DNA of 64,000 bases from Phormidium ambiguum IAM M-71 (GCF_001904725.1 NZ_MRCE01000011.1:156543-220542); one strand, 5' to 3'; shown: positions 1 to 8,904, counted from the first letter of the stretch. Program-made: numbers and translations. Notes: a model not told the origin generated them from the letters alone.

Positions 1-366
1 TAATTCCAGAATTAATAATCCATTGATCCGATGAATTATCCCGTCAAAAGAAACAGGGATTAAGTTAGTTTTTATAGATAATTTAATAGGATTAAATGAT
101 TGAAGTTCTTCATTTAACAAGCATTCTTTAAGGCATTTTATTTGCAATGTGTCAAGTAATATATCTAAGTTATTATCGATCAAGGTTTCAGCTTGGATTC
201 CAATAATTTCTTTTGTATTTTCACTGGCTTGCAAGATGGTTAAATCAGGTTCTTTTAAGACTAATAAAATACCATGAGGTTGAATTGAGCCTGGAGTGTG
301 GATTGGTTCTATTTCGCAGTTAGTTAAACTAGCTTCTTCTGCTGTAATAATTCGACTTTGAGTCAT
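1..366 (-). CDS. Phytochrome-family photoreceptor, N-terminal fragment (cut by window edge)
   Basis: The frame is open from an ATG at 366 to the window edge, giving 122 residues with no stop. The translation begins MTQSRIITAEEASLTNC and continues into EIEPIHTPGSIQPHG, the signature of the N-terminal PAS domain of phytochromes. Cys17 lies just before this signature, where bacteriophytochromes attach biliverdin; plant-type and Cph1-type phytochromes instead use a cysteine in the GAF domain. A biliverdin-binding red/far-red sensor kinase is therefore inferred. GAF, PHY and output domains lie outside the window, so kinase activity cannot be judged. The gene reads leftward, away from the DUF99/J-protein pair, with a 268-bp AT-rich gap upstream. 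Confidence 0.88.
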   Translation of the reverse strand, partial: MTQSRIITAEEASLTNCEIEPIHTPGSIQPHGILLVLKEPDLTILQASENTKEIIGIQAETLIDNNLDILLDTLQIKCLKECLLNEELQSFNPIKLSIKTNLIPVSFDGIIHRINGLLILEL

Positions 367-634
367 GTTAGCAAATTCCTTGTAAAGAAAAAAAAGATGG
401 TCGGTATGATGTGATTAAGTATAGATCTTTCTTCTTGATATTGTTGATGATTGTAGCGATCGCACTCGCAAGTCAATTTTGGTTGAGAAAAACTACTTCT
501 ATCATTAAATTTTAGTAAGCTAACTGACACTAATATGCCCAAAAAAAATTATTATTTACGCAAAATTTGAAGATAATTAATATTTTTTAATATTTCTGAA
601 ATAAACTTTTAAGAAATACAACTTATTTACAATT

Positions 635-1261
635 TTATGCGGATTTACCACTTTCACCTTGAATTACAGCTGCACCAATTAAATGTGCAAGGCGTAGAGC
701 TTCGGGAACATTACCGCAGTCGGTTAATCTTTGTAGTACCGCAGTGGTAACTTCTGGAGTTTCACCACAAACTTGAAAATAAAAAGGTGGAAAAGCATTA
801 ATTGTTCCTGCACGTTGCAATATTTTCCAGCGTTTTTCTGATTGGGGAAGACGACGCAAAGCTGTTTCCATTGAACTTAGGTTTGGTGGACGGCGCATGA
901 CAGAAACACAAGGAATTCCTAATCGTTGGGAAAGTAACGGTAGGTCTATGATATTGAAGCCTCCAAAGGCTATGCCATCAAGTAGCAAAATATGTAATTG
1001 CGGTAAAAATTTACTGCCAATAAGTAACTTACAAATTGTGTCGGTAGCATTCCAGCCATCTTGTCGGACATATCCCCAAACCATTCCTTCAAAACGAGTA
1101 TTTGCACAAACAATTCCCGAAATTGCGACGCGACTTCCTCGACGACGCACAAAAGGTGCATCATCAAACCCAATGACACGAATTGTGCGGTTTAATCTTA
1201 ATAAAGATGCCAAATCCATGATTGACGATCGATTCTCAAAAAATATTTTTAATCTAGCCAC
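635..1261 (-). CDS. DUF99 family protein (endonuclease V-like fold)
   Basis: This 208-residue protein matches the DUF99 family, which shares the RNase H-like fold of endonuclease V; archaeal members act on deoxyuridine-containing DNA. The stretch IRVIGFDDAPF near residue 30 and LLLDGIAFGGFNIIDL near residue 95 carry the expected acidic positions after beta strands. The start is a GTG at 1261 that overlaps the last codons of the upstream J-domain gene, with AAGGA about nine bases upstream inside that gene. This suggests translational coupling. An ATG at residue 15 (position 1219) is possible but lacks a ribosome site. Activity in this organism is not known; a nucleic-acid role is inferred from the family. 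Confidence 0.8.
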   Translation of the reverse strand: MARLKIFFENRSSIMDLASLLRLNRTIRVIGFDDAPFVRRRGSRVAISGIVCANTRFEGMVWGYVRQDGWNATDTICKLLIGSKFLPQLHILLLDGIAFGGFNIIDLPLLSQRLGIPCVSVMRRPPNLSSMETALRRLPQSEKRWKILQRAGTINAFPPFYFQVCGETPEVTTAVLQRLTDCGNVPEALRLAHLIGAAVIQGESGKSA

Positions 1262-1644
1262 ATAAACATATCCTTGCGATTGAAATTACTAAAATGTAAA
1301 CGATCGTCAATGTCTCGATACTTATTGCCAGTTTCAGGTTGAGTTTTAGGATCTTGGTAAAAGTTATTACCGTTTTTTTGAATGGAGCAATAAGGCGCAT
1401 TTGTAAAATCTGGATTGGCTGGGGAAGAAAGGGAAACGGAAGTGTCTGTATGGGAACGTAAGTGCTGATGAGCTTCGTTGATTTCTTGCAATTTTTTATG
1501 TGCTTTTTGTTGCAGTCTGGGATGATTGGGAAAACGGTCAGGATGCCACACCATCGCTAAATCTTTGTACCCCTGTTGAATTTCTTCTAAGGAGGCTCCC
1601 GGCTCTAGTTCAAGTACTTTATAGCATTCTTCTAGTTTATTCAT
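1249..1644 (-). CDS. J-domain (DnaJ-like) co-chaperone protein
   Basis: A 131-residue protein with an N-terminal J domain at residues 6-65. The HPD tripeptide that stimulates Hsp70 ATPase is at residues 34-36 (VWHPDRFPN). The remaining 60 residues are polar and match no zinc-finger or client-binding region, so this is a J-domain-only (class C) protein. I start it at the ATG at 1644 because GGGAGT lies six bases upstream and the J domain begins immediately after. An in-frame extension to 1722 adds 26 unlikely residues. It overlaps the DUF99 gene by 13 bases and was probably co-transcribed with it. A DnaK partner is inferred. Confidence 0.85.
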   Translation of the reverse strand: MNKLEECYKVLELEPGASLEEIQQGYKDLAMVWHPDRFPNHPRLQQKAHKKLQEINEAHQHLRSHTDTSVSLSSPANPDFTNAPYCSIQKNGNNFYQDPKTQPETGNKYRDIDDRLHFSNFNRKDMFMWLD

Positions 1645-1964
1645 TGCTGACTCCCTACAGTCACTCCAAAAAGGGTGTACGCAAAAATAGTTGGTTGAGG
1701 CTGACGTGGGAAAATGGGACACGGAAAATTTAGATAGGAAATCTTAATAGGTTCTAACCGCACCCCTGAAAAAATAGCGATCGACCCACGTATTTTTAGT
1801 TTGAAGTGAGTTGCCAATAAAGTGGTATTTTTGAAGACATAGTTTCAAAAAAATATGTTTGGATATTTTCCTTAACTTAAATTAATTTTTACTAAAGCAA
1901 CTACTCTATTTCACTACGTTATTAAATTTAGCTAGAAAATCCGTTAAATAAGTTACATTCTCAC

Positions 1965-2252
1965 CTACCAATCTCGTCCTTTAATTTCAAAACTGGTTAA
2001 ACCTTGAAACGGTTCATATTCAATAGCTACGTTTTTCACTTCAGCGGAACGGCTTCCTTGATGACACCACCTAAGTATTTGTTCAACTTCTGCTTTTTTT
2101 CCTTCAAAAACAGCTTCTACTCGACCATCTGGTAAATTGCGTACCCAGCCATTAATATCTAGCTGTTTTGCTTGATTGTAAGTAGAGTAGCGATAACCTA
2201 CTCCTTGAACAGTTCCCGAAACAAAAACATGAGCGCGAATAAGATTTGTCAT
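1965..2252 (-). CDS. acyP: Acylphosphatase
   Basis: A 95-residue single-domain protein of typical acylphosphatase length. Family enzymes hydrolyse carboxyl-phosphate anhydrides such as acetyl phosphate or 1,3-bisphosphoglycerate. The phosphate-binding loop GTVQGVGYR ends at Arg21, and the second catalytic residue Asn39 sits in GWVRNLPDG, so both active-site residues are present. The gene lies six bases downstream of a longer protein that starts with a second acylphosphatase domain. The two were very likely co-transcribed and probably arose by duplication. Confidence 0.93.
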   Translation of the reverse strand: MTNLIRAHVFVSGTVQGVGYRYSTYNQAKQLDINGWVRNLPDGRVEAVFEGKKAEVEQILRWCHQGSRSAEVKNVAIEYEPFQGLTSFEIKGRDW

Positions 2253-2258
2253 GATTTT

Positions 2259-3623
2259 CTAACTTACAACTCTACGATTTAAAAGTTCAGCTACTTGAGT
2301 ATGAACAACTTCATTTAGCCAATAATTATGATAGTTAGTGTAATTATTATTGATTTCAATGGCAATATCCTGAATTGCTGGGTGATTACCAAATAAAGGA
2401 TTGATGGGAAAAGCCGATAAATCATCCATACTATAAAACACTTTCCAAATAATTTCTGTACTTTGTTCGGGAATACCTATTTCATCAACTGATAAAGTTT
2501 GTTCATTGGCAAAAGTATTTACTACTCTCTGAGAGTTTAGTAATAAAATTGGTAGGGAGGATGCCATACTGACGATCGATCCTAGTTCTAAATATTTTTT
2601 CTGGGCAGCAAGCCGCCAAAATAAATACTGTTCTACAGTTTCTTGTTTCTCGTCTGCCAAAATTGGACTGCTAATAATTGTTGGTTCTTTAGCTTGCTCA
2701 GGATCGTTTTTGATTCGTTCACTAGTTTGGGAAAATAATCCGTGTAAGAAATCGTTAACTATATTTGTGCCTAAACCGCTGCTAACTGTGTGTAACCTGA
2801 GTTTGATGTTTGCTTCTTCTCTAGATATTGATTTTTCGATTTGATGATGATATTTTTCTAATAATTCAAATATTTGTCGGTAAACTGCTAATTGGAGGGC
2901 AATTTTTCCTTCTATTCCACTATAGTAAATAACTTCACCAATACCTTGTAACCAGATTAAGTTTTGTAGGGGTTGGACTAGCGATCGCCACCAAGGTTGT
3001 AAGCTAGTATTATTAGTTAAAATATGCGAAGAATTTTGTGTTTTCACTCTAAAATTTAATTGTTGAGCAATAAAAAATTCAGCTTTACTCAATCTCTCGT
3101 CTAATCTTGCTTCATCTGTATTTTCCTGATAATGTCCCCAATTTACTGAGATAATTTCATCAATTCGCTCAGCTAATTTATGCTGTTTTTTAACTGGTTC
3201 CCACAGTAAATCATACAGTCTCGTTTCCGCAAAGTTATCATTACTGGGAATTACACCATGTACAAACAGCAAGATATTAATAGTTTTAGTTTTGACATTT
3301 TTCGGTTCATTTTTAATACTAAATTCACTAGGTCGTCGGATGATAAAATCTTTTAATCCCTCTGGTTCTTCGTATTCAGTTGTTACAGTTTTGACCACAG
3401 CATCAGGACTGCCTCGGTAACACCAACGAATTATTGCTTCAACAAGTTCCTGGTTTCCTTCAAACACAGCTTCTACCCGTCCATCCGGTATTTCTTCTAC
3501 CCAACCGCCAATTCCCCATTGGTTTGCTTTGTCCCAAGTGGCTAGGCGATAACCGACTCCATGAACGGTTCCGGTAATGAAGACGTGCGCTCTGACTCTT
3601 TCTGATGGTGACTGTTTTTCCAT
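2259..3623 (-). CDS. Acylphosphatase domain fused to alpha/beta-hydrolase-like domain
   Basis: A 454-residue two-domain protein. Residues 8-98 are an acylphosphatase domain: the phosphate loop with Arg26 is kept, but the position of the catalytic Asn is Glu44 (GWVEEIPDG), so hydrolysis is probably impaired. After a short linker, residues 113-450 look like a lipase/esterase-type alpha/beta hydrolase. They show an LLFVHG strand-loop near 118-123 (oxyanion region), HTVSSGLG at 278-285 (nucleophile elbow, likely Ser281), an acidic pair at Asp400/401 before SAFPINPLFG, and a late His432 in YHNYW. The triad assignment is inference from spacing. The start at 3623 is the ATG directly before the domain. 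The free acylphosphatase follows six bases downstream. I do not recognise this domain combination. Confidence 0.75.
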   Translation of the reverse strand: MEKQSPSERVRAHVFITGTVHGVGYRLATWDKANQWGIGGWVEEIPDGRVEAVFEGNQELVEAIIRWCYRGSPDAVVKTVTTEYEEPEGLKDFIIRRPSEFSIKNEPKNVKTKTINILLFVHGVIPSNDNFAETRLYDLLWEPVKKQHKLAERIDEIISVNWGHYQENTDEARLDERLSKAEFFIAQQLNFRVKTQNSSHILTNNTSLQPWWRSLVQPLQNLIWLQGIGEVIYYSGIEGKIALQLAVYRQIFELLEKYHHQIEKSISREEANIKLRLHTVSSGLGTNIVNDFLHGLFSQTSERIKNDPEQAKEPTIISSPILADEKQETVEQYLFWRLAAQKKYLELGSIVSMASSLPILLLNSQRVVNTFANEQTLSVDEIGIPEQSTEIIWKVFYSMDDLSAFPINPLFGNHPAIQDIAIEINNNYTNYHNYWLNEVVHTQVAELLNRRVVS

Positions 3624-3690
3624 GTAATTTATATTAACTAACTCCGAGCAATTAGTTGTTTTTTCACTTTAGCATTAAGAGGTTACATTA

Positions 3691-4251
3691 ATGTTTTCTT
3701 TAGATTTTCTGAATTTTTTTCACAAGCTGACTTGGCGTATTTATACAGCTTTCTTCACATTCCCAACAATTCAAGAGTGGCTAACTGTGATTATATTCTT
3801 ACTCATCCTAACTCTTTTTTCTTTACCTATTGGTTTATGGTGTAACTTCCTAAAATTTGAAAGATTGAAAGCATCAAAAAAAATAATTTTCAGTATTGTA
3901 GCAGGTTCTCTATTAACACCTGCTATTTCCGAAGAGCTATTTTTTCGAGTTTTACTAATTCCTCATCCCCAAGAAAATCTGACAACAACAGCAATCTGGT
4001 TATGGGGAAGTATGAGTTTAGTACTTTTTATTATTTATCATCCACTAAATGGTGTAACTTTCTTTCCTGCTGGGCGCGAAACATTTTTTAATCCTGTTTT
4101 TTTGTTACAAGCGGCAGTTTTAGGAATAGTTTGTAGTGTTGTTTACTTACAAAGTGGTTCTCTGTGGTTGCCAGTAATTATTCATTGGTTAGTTGTAGTA
4201 GTTTGGTTACTATTTTTAGGAGGATATAAACAATTGCATGGCGAAGTTTAA
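3691..4251 (+). CDS. CPBP-family intramembrane metalloprotease
   Basis: A 186-residue membrane protein with about five hydrophobic segments. It carries the CPBP (CAAX protease/bacteriocin-processing) motifs: EELFFR at residues 81-86 (EExxxR), His117 in the segment VLFIIYHPLN, and His165 in IIHWLVVVVW. These residues form the zinc site inside the membrane in the family. Family members process prenylated proteins or peptides or act in bacteriocin immunity; the substrate here is unknown. AGAGG upstream supports the ATG. It is divergent from the acylphosphatase-fusion gene (67-bp gap), so the two share a promoter region. Confidence 0.85.
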   Translation: MFSLDFLNFFHKLTWRIYTAFFTFPTIQEWLTVIIFLLILTLFSLPIGLWCNFLKFERLKASKKIIFSIVAGSLLTPAISEELFFRVLLIPHPQENLTTTAIWLWGSMSLVLFIIYHPLNGVTFFPAGRETFFNPVFLLQAAVLGIVCSVVYLQSGSLWLPVIIHWLVVVVWLLFLGGYKQLHGEV

Positions 4252-4312
4252 TTAGCTAAAATCAGAGTCATAGAATTTCCTATTAACCCATTACATTTTT
4301 AACTACATCACT

Positions 4313-4957
4313 ATGATGACTACTACTTTCAACAAAAGTGCTAACCGAGTTTTGCTAGAGAACATTAGCTGGCAAACATATCAAGATCTGTTGCTAGATT
4401 GTGCAGAACAACCAGGAATTCGCTTGACTTATGACCAAGGTAAATTAGAAATTATGACACCGTTAGATCCTCATGAAAGTTCCAAAAAGCTGATGGGTAG
4501 GTTTGTGGAAGCAGCAACAGAAGAATTAAATATAGAAATTCGTAGCTTGGGGTCAAGAACTTGTCAAAGGAAAGATTTAGCGAGGGGATTAGAACCAGAT
4601 CAATGTTACTACATTCAAAATGAACGAATTGTTAGAGGTATAGAGCAAATCGATCTGAATGAATACCCACCTCCTGATTTAGTAATTGAAATTGATATTA
4701 CCAGTAGTTCAATGAATAGATTAGGAATTTATACAGCTTTAGGTGTTCCTGAAATTTGGCGTTATGATGATGGGCGGTTGATAATTTTGCGGTTAGAAGA
4801 TGGGGAGTATATGGAGTGCGATCGATCTCCCAGTTTATCTCTGTTAACTCCCTCAGAAATTATGCGGTTTTTAGAATTAGGAAAAACAATGGGAGAAACA
4901 AGTTTAATTCGGTTGTTTCGGGAATGGGTGAGAACTCAGGTGAAGGAAGGGGAGTGA
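4313..4957 (+). CDS. Uma2 family (DUF820) endonuclease-like protein
   Basis: A 214-residue protein of the Uma2/DUF820 family, which is heavily expanded in cyanobacteria and has a PD-(D/E)XK restriction-endonuclease fold. Family features include the early ISWQTYQDLL segment, RLTYDQGKLEIMTP, the core PPDLVIEIDITSSS (Asp, then Glu-x-Asp) and the later LGVPEIWRYDD. The catalytic acid and lysine arrangement appears intact. Biological function is unknown for the family, although many copies sit in mobile or accessory gene sets. It stands 62 bases after the CPBP protease in the same direction. Its start is the first of two adjacent methionines. Confidence 0.85.
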   Translation: MMTTTFNKSANRVLLENISWQTYQDLLLDCAEQPGIRLTYDQGKLEIMTPLDPHESSKKLMGRFVEAATEELNIEIRSLGSRTCQRKDLARGLEPDQCYYIQNERIVRGIEQIDLNEYPPPDLVIEIDITSSSMNRLGIYTALGVPEIWRYDDGRLIILRLEDGEYMECDRSPSLSLLTPSEIMRFLELGKTMGETSLIRLFREWVRTQVKEGE

Positions 4958-5115
4958 CAGTGACAGGCAGCGGAATGTAGATTATAAATCTGGCTCATTC
5001 AATGGAGAAAAATATTTTGTTTCCTCGCAATATATCCAAGCAATACCATCTGGATCTTTTTCCTTCCTACCAGGTCTACTAAATAGGTAGTTGATATTAA
5101 TTTGGTATAAATCTG

Positions 5116-5961
5116 ATGAATTTAAAAGAACAATTACAAGAACATTTGACTCAAATTGTGCGCGATCGAGATCCTTACATTTCTTCAGCAGGTCATTTTT
5201 TTGTCCAGCAATATATCCGCGAACAATTCCAACAATGGGGAAATGTGGAAACTCACGAATTTGCTGTTAGAGGTCAAACTCATCAAAATTTGATTTTAAA
5301 TTTACCATCTTTAAGTAAGAATCAAGATAAATCTCCACCAATTTTAATTGGCGCACATTATGATGCTGTGCCAAATTGTCCGGGTGCAGATGATAACGCT
5401 ACAGGTGTTGCTGTATTGTTGGAATTAGCGAAAGCTTTTGCTGCTAAACCTTTGAAATATCCTGTGCGATTAGTTGCTTTTGATATGGAAGAATACGGTT
5501 TACTTGGTAGTCAGGAATATGCTGCTAAATTAAAGCGAGAAAACCAACGTTTGCGGCTGATGATTTCTTTGGAAATGTTGGGTTATTGTAATCATGCGCC
5601 TAACTCTCAACGTTACCCTGCGGGACTAGAAAGGTTTTACCCAAACACAGGTAATTTTATTGCTTTAATTGGGAATTTAACAACTATTCCCGATTTAATT
5701 AAATTGAGTCGAAATATCCGCAAAAGTGGTACTCCTGCGGAATGGTTGCCTGTTCCAAATCAAGGTAAAATTGTGCGGCAAACTCGCTTGAGCGATCATG
5801 CTCCTTTTTGGGATAATGGTTATCGCGCGATGATGATTACGGATACAGCTTTTATGCGAAATCCTCATTATCATCAAGTTAGCGATCGCATTGAAAATCT
5901 CGACCTAAATTTCCTCACTGGAGTTTGCCTGGGTTTAGAATTTGGCTTAAGAAAACTATGA
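5116..5961 (+). CDS. M28 family zinc peptidase (aminopeptidase-like)
   Basis: A 281-residue soluble protein of peptidase family M28. The metal ligands are visible in order: His81 and Asp83 in IGAHYDAV, Asp92 in GADDNATG, the catalytic/metal pair Glu125-Glu126 in AFDMEEYG, an Asp in SDHAPFWDNGY, and a late His in NPHYHQVSD. The set is consistent with a two-zinc aminopeptidase. No signal peptide is seen, so a cytoplasmic peptide-trimming role is inferred. The last six bases overlap the convergent DUF4214 gene. Confidence 0.9.
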   Translation: MNLKEQLQEHLTQIVRDRDPYISSAGHFFVQQYIREQFQQWGNVETHEFAVRGQTHQNLILNLPSLSKNQDKSPPILIGAHYDAVPNCPGADDNATGVAVLLELAKAFAAKPLKYPVRLVAFDMEEYGLLGSQEYAAKLKRENQRLRLMISLEMLGYCNHAPNSQRYPAGLERFYPNTGNFIALIGNLTTIPDLIKLSRNIRKSGTPAEWLPVPNQGKIVRQTRLSDHAPFWDNGYRAMMITDTAFMRNPHYHQVSDRIENLDLNFLTGVCLGLEFGLRKL

Positions 5962-6444
5962 TTGATTTTGTTGAGATTTTTTCTCTATTTCCTCCCGATA
6001 TTTTTCCAAATATAGCCGGATTCGATATAAACTTGTACCTTTAGCTAAGACGTTTTTCCAAATTTCTAGATTTTTTTTATCGACATTCCGGCCTAGCACT
6101 TCTTGATACATTTGGTTAATCGCTGCTTCTGCTTCTCGACTATAAGCAATATCACGGCGAATATCGCAAATAGTCCTGTATCGATCGAGTTCTTTTGTCC
6201 AAGTAACAATCCCGGAAAAATCAACTTCTCTCCCCAATACTTCAATGTAAATTTGATTAATTTGTTCAATGTCAGAAAGTTTTCCTAAATGACTTTGACG
6301 TTGCCGTTCTGTATTTCCTCTTAATATTGGAGAAAACAATTCTTGCCAACCGCAGTCCAGGGCTTGTACTGGGTTGGCTAAATTAATTGTTAACAAAAAT
6401 GCAGAAGTAGCTATTATTAAGTGTGTAAATTTTTTCACTTTCAT
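5956..6444 (-). CDS. Secreted DUF4214 protein
   Basis: A 162-residue protein with a signal peptide at residues 1-28 (hydrophobic ATSAFLLTINLA, then NPVQALDCG). Two DUF4214 units follow: INQIYIEVLGREVDFSG and INQMYQEVLGRNVDKKN, each followed by a W-x-x-x-L helix. DUF4214 repeats occur in extracellular and S-layer-linked proteins, but their role is not established. The gene lies 17 bases downstream of another DUF4214 gene on the same strand, which suggests an operon and tandem duplication. Confidence 0.82.
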   Translation of the reverse strand: MKVKKFTHLIIATSAFLLTINLANPVQALDCGWQELFSPILRGNTERQRQSHLGKLSDIEQINQIYIEVLGREVDFSGIVTWTKELDRYRTICDIRRDIAYSREAEAAINQMYQEVLGRNVDKKNLEIWKNVLAKGTSLYRIRLYLEKYREEIEKKSQQNQS

Positions 6445-6461
6445 TTGTACTTCTGTTTAAT

Positions 6462-7016
6462 TTAATATCTTCTGCCTCTGGCTTCTGGACTGCGTTCAAT
6501 TGAACGTTGCACATCACGCAAGCTTCTGCCTCTAGCTAATTCTGATTGCCAAGTTCTTAACCCATTTCGGTCTACATTTCTTCCCAACACTCGCCGATAA
6601 ATATTGTTAATTTCATCTGCGGCTTCTCGACTGTAGGCAAGTTCGCGGCGAACATAACTCAACGATCTACCTCTTTGTAGTTCTCTTGACCAAGTTCTTA
6701 GCCCTTCATTATCAGCATTTCTGCCTAAAACTTGGCGATAAAGTCGGTTAATTTCATCATAATACTGAGAACGTCGTCCGCGATCGTCCCAATCCCGATC
6801 GTACCTGTCTCGATTGTATCTATCTCGATCGTATCGATCGTAATCATATCTTTGTTTATTTCTTAATTCTGAATTGTTGCTCTTTTGATCGTGCAAACTG
6901 ACATAATTTTTTTCTTTCTTAAGAATATCTTGAGCATTAACTGATTCTGCTAAACTAAAATATGTTAATGAAATCATAATTGCTAATGCTACTCTAGTAA
7001 CTAACGTTAATCTCAT
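6462..7016 (-). CDS. Secreted DUF4214 protein with Arg/Asp/Tyr-rich linker
   Basis: A 184-residue protein with a signal peptide at residues 1-28 (VALAIMISLTYFSLAESVNAQ). A strongly charged, low-complexity linker at about 57-85 is built from RYDRD/RYNRD units. Two DUF4214 repeats follow, INRLYRQVLGRNADNEG and INNIYRRVLGRNVDRNG, each with a W-x-x-x-L segment. The linker DNA contains repeated CGATCG/CGATCGT tracts. It is first in a likely two-gene operon with the second DUF4214 gene. An extracellular or envelope role is inferred from the signal peptide. Confidence 0.82.
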   Translation of the reverse strand: MRLTLVTRVALAIMISLTYFSLAESVNAQDILKKEKNYVSLHDQKSNNSELRNKQRYDYDRYDRDRYNRDRYDRDWDDRGRRSQYYDEINRLYRQVLGRNADNEGLRTWSRELQRGRSLSYVRRELAYSREAADEINNIYRRVLGRNVDRNGLRTWQSELARGRSLRDVQRSIERSPEARGRRY

Positions 7017-7201
7017 GCTTCTATCCTTCAGAAATCAGAATTATCTAATTTGAGTTTAAATTATTTGTGTGAATCAGACTGTTTTCTTTTAGATTCTTAT
7101 CAGCATCTAACCAGTTGCCTGAAATTCAGTTGCGACTTGACTTTCTTAAAAATAAATCGTATGCTTACATTAAGCACGCTAAGTAATTCTTAGGAGGCTA
7201 A

Positions 7202-7669
7202 ATGCCTACTCCATTTGTGGAACAGAAATTATCAAGGGGGTGGCAAGAGGTTTTAGCGCCGCACGGTATGGGCTACCGAATCAAGCTACTATCTCAACTG
7301 CTAGCACGTAAATTTCAAGAACGACTGGAACCTTACGGTTTAACGCCCTTTCACTGGGTTGTGTTGTGTTGTTTATGGCAGGAGGATGGTTTAGCAACTT
7401 CCAGCATAGGTGAAAAGCTGCAACAGGTGGGAGGGACTTTGACGGGAGTGCTCGATCGCATGGAACAGAGGGGATTAGTGCGTCGAGAACGAGACACCCG
7501 CGATCGTCGAGTTTGGCGAATTTGGTTAACGGATGCGGGAAAAGAGTTAATGCTGGTCTTACCTCCAATCGCTGTAGAATTGCGAGAAGAAGCTTTTCAA
7601 GGCATCTCCGACTCTCAGCGCCAACAACTTTCCGATATGCTGGATTTAGCGATCGCAAATCTTTCCTAA
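7202..7669 (+). CDS. MarR-family transcriptional regulator
   Basis: A 155-residue winged-helix protein of MarR type. The central region SSIGEKLQQVGGTLTGVLDRMEQRGLV is the helix-turn-helix, and the following RRERDTRDRRVWRIWLTDAG is the beta-wing with the conserved D-x-R-D-x-R motif. AGGAGG five bases before the ATG is a strong ribosome site. It lies immediately upstream of an aldo/keto reductase and an exporter on the same strand. Control of that detoxification-type set is inferred from position only. Confidence 0.92.
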   Translation: MPTPFVEQKLSRGWQEVLAPHGMGYRIKLLSQLLARKFQERLEPYGLTPFHWVVLCCLWQEDGLATSSIGEKLQQVGGTLTGVLDRMEQRGLVRRERDTRDRRVWRIWLTDAGKELMLVLPPIAVELREEAFQGISDSQRQQLSDMLDLAIANLS

Positions 7670-7839
7670 ATATATTATCGGAAGATTGGTTAAATTCATT
7701 GAGAAATAATGCTCTTGCCATTTATTTTTTGTCAAAAATTACGTATATAAAATAAATTAATTTTTAACTAAAACATAATAACTATAAGTAAAAAATTTAT
7801 TTTTTCGTTACCCTCTAATTAGTAGCGATTTCTAGAACT

Positions 7840-8829
7840 ATGAAATACCATCAATTAGGCAAAAGTTCTTTGAATGTTTCCACTATCGGACTAGGGTGTA
7901 TGGGAATGTCCGAATTTTATGTGGGTGGCGATGAACAAGAGTCAATTGCTACCATCCATCGGGCGCTAGATTTGGGAATAAATTTCCTCGACACTGCTGA
8001 TATGTATGGGGTAGGAAAAAATGAAGAATTGGTGGGAAAGGCAATTAAAAATCGGCGGGACGAAGTAATTTTAGCTACTAAGTTTGGTAATGTGCGATCG
8101 CCTGATGGTGGTTTTTTAGGAGTTAATGGCACACCGGAATATGTCCGCCAAGCTTGTGATGCTAGTCTGCAACGTTTGGGTATAGATGTCATCGATCTTT
8201 ATTATCAACATCGAGTCGATCCAAACGTACCAATTGAAGAAACTGTTGGCGCAATGGCAGAGTTAGTGCAAGCAGGAAAGGTACGTTTTTTAGGACTTTC
8301 GGAAGCTGCGCCGGGAACAATTCGACGGGCAAATTCGGTACATCAAATCACAGCTTTGCAAACAGAATATTCTCTTTGGACACGCGATCCTGAAGACGAA
8401 ATTTTACCAACTTGTCGAGAATTAGAAATTGCTTTTGTTGCTTATAGTCCTTTAGGTAGAGGTTTTTTAACCGGACAAATTAAAAGTATCGATGATTTAG
8501 CACCTGATGATTGGCGACGCTTTTCTCCTCGCTTTCAAGGAGAAAACTTTCAAAAGAATTTAGACTTAGTGCAGAAAATTACAGAATTAGCTAAAGAAAA
8601 GGGTTGTCAACCTTCTCAAATTGCTTTAGCTTGGCTGTTAGCCCAAGGAGAAGATATTGTGCCGATTCCAGGTACAAAAAGAGTCAAATATTTAGAAGAA
8701 AATGTGGCAGCGGCGGAAAAAGTTGTTTTAACTTTAGGTGAGTTGGAGACGATCGATCGCATTGCGCCCAAAAATGTTGCTTCAGGAGAACGTTACCCAG
8801 AATCGTCCATGAAAGCTGTTAACCTCTAA
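7840..8829 (+). CDS. Aldo/keto reductase
   Basis: A 329-residue TIM-barrel oxidoreductase that would reduce aldehydes or ketones with NADPH. The catalytic tetrad is visible: Asp and Tyr in FLDTADMYG, Lys in LATKFG and His in YYQHRVD. The cofactor-binding C-terminal stretch [15 protein letters not shown] is intact. Length and motifs match the YakC/IolS-like aldo/keto reductases. The upstream MarR gene and the downstream exporter suggest a stress or detoxification cluster. A strong terminator follows, so it is not obviously co-transcribed with the exporter. Confidence 0.93.
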   Translation: MKYHQLGKSSLNVSTIGLGCMGMSEFYVGGDEQESIATIHRALDLGINFLDTADMYGVGKNEELVGKAIKNRRDEVILATKFGNVRSPDGGFLGVNGTPEYVRQACDASLQRLGIDVIDLYYQHRVDPNVPIEETVGAMAELVQAGKVRFLGLSEAAPGTIRRANSVHQITALQTEYSLWTRDPEDEILPTCRELEIAFVAYSPLGRGFLTGQIKSIDDLAPDDWRRFSPRFQGENFQKNLDLVQKITELAKEKGCQPSQIALAWLLAQGEDIVPIPGTKRVKYLEENVAAAEKVVLTLGELETIDRIAPKNVASGERYPESSMKAVNL

Positions 8830-8869
8830 CCTAAGATATAATATCTTCTTTCGTTAATTAGACATAATG

Positions 8870-8904
8870 TAGAGATGTTATATTTGACATCTCTATATTT
8901 TTTT
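8870..8904 (+). terminator. Intrinsic terminator after aldo/keto reductase
   Basis: TAGAGATGT at 8870-8878 pairs perfectly with ACATCTCTA at 8887-8895 across an 8-base loop, followed by TATTTTTTTT. Confidence 0.9.

Noticed and set aside
897..1265. 122-codon plus-strand ORF over the DUF99 gene
   Set aside because: Fully antisense to a recognised protein family with a coupled start; composition is that of a shadow frame.
7281..7721. 146-codon minus-strand ORF over the MarR gene
   Set aside because: Antisense to a clear MarR protein with a strong ribosome site.
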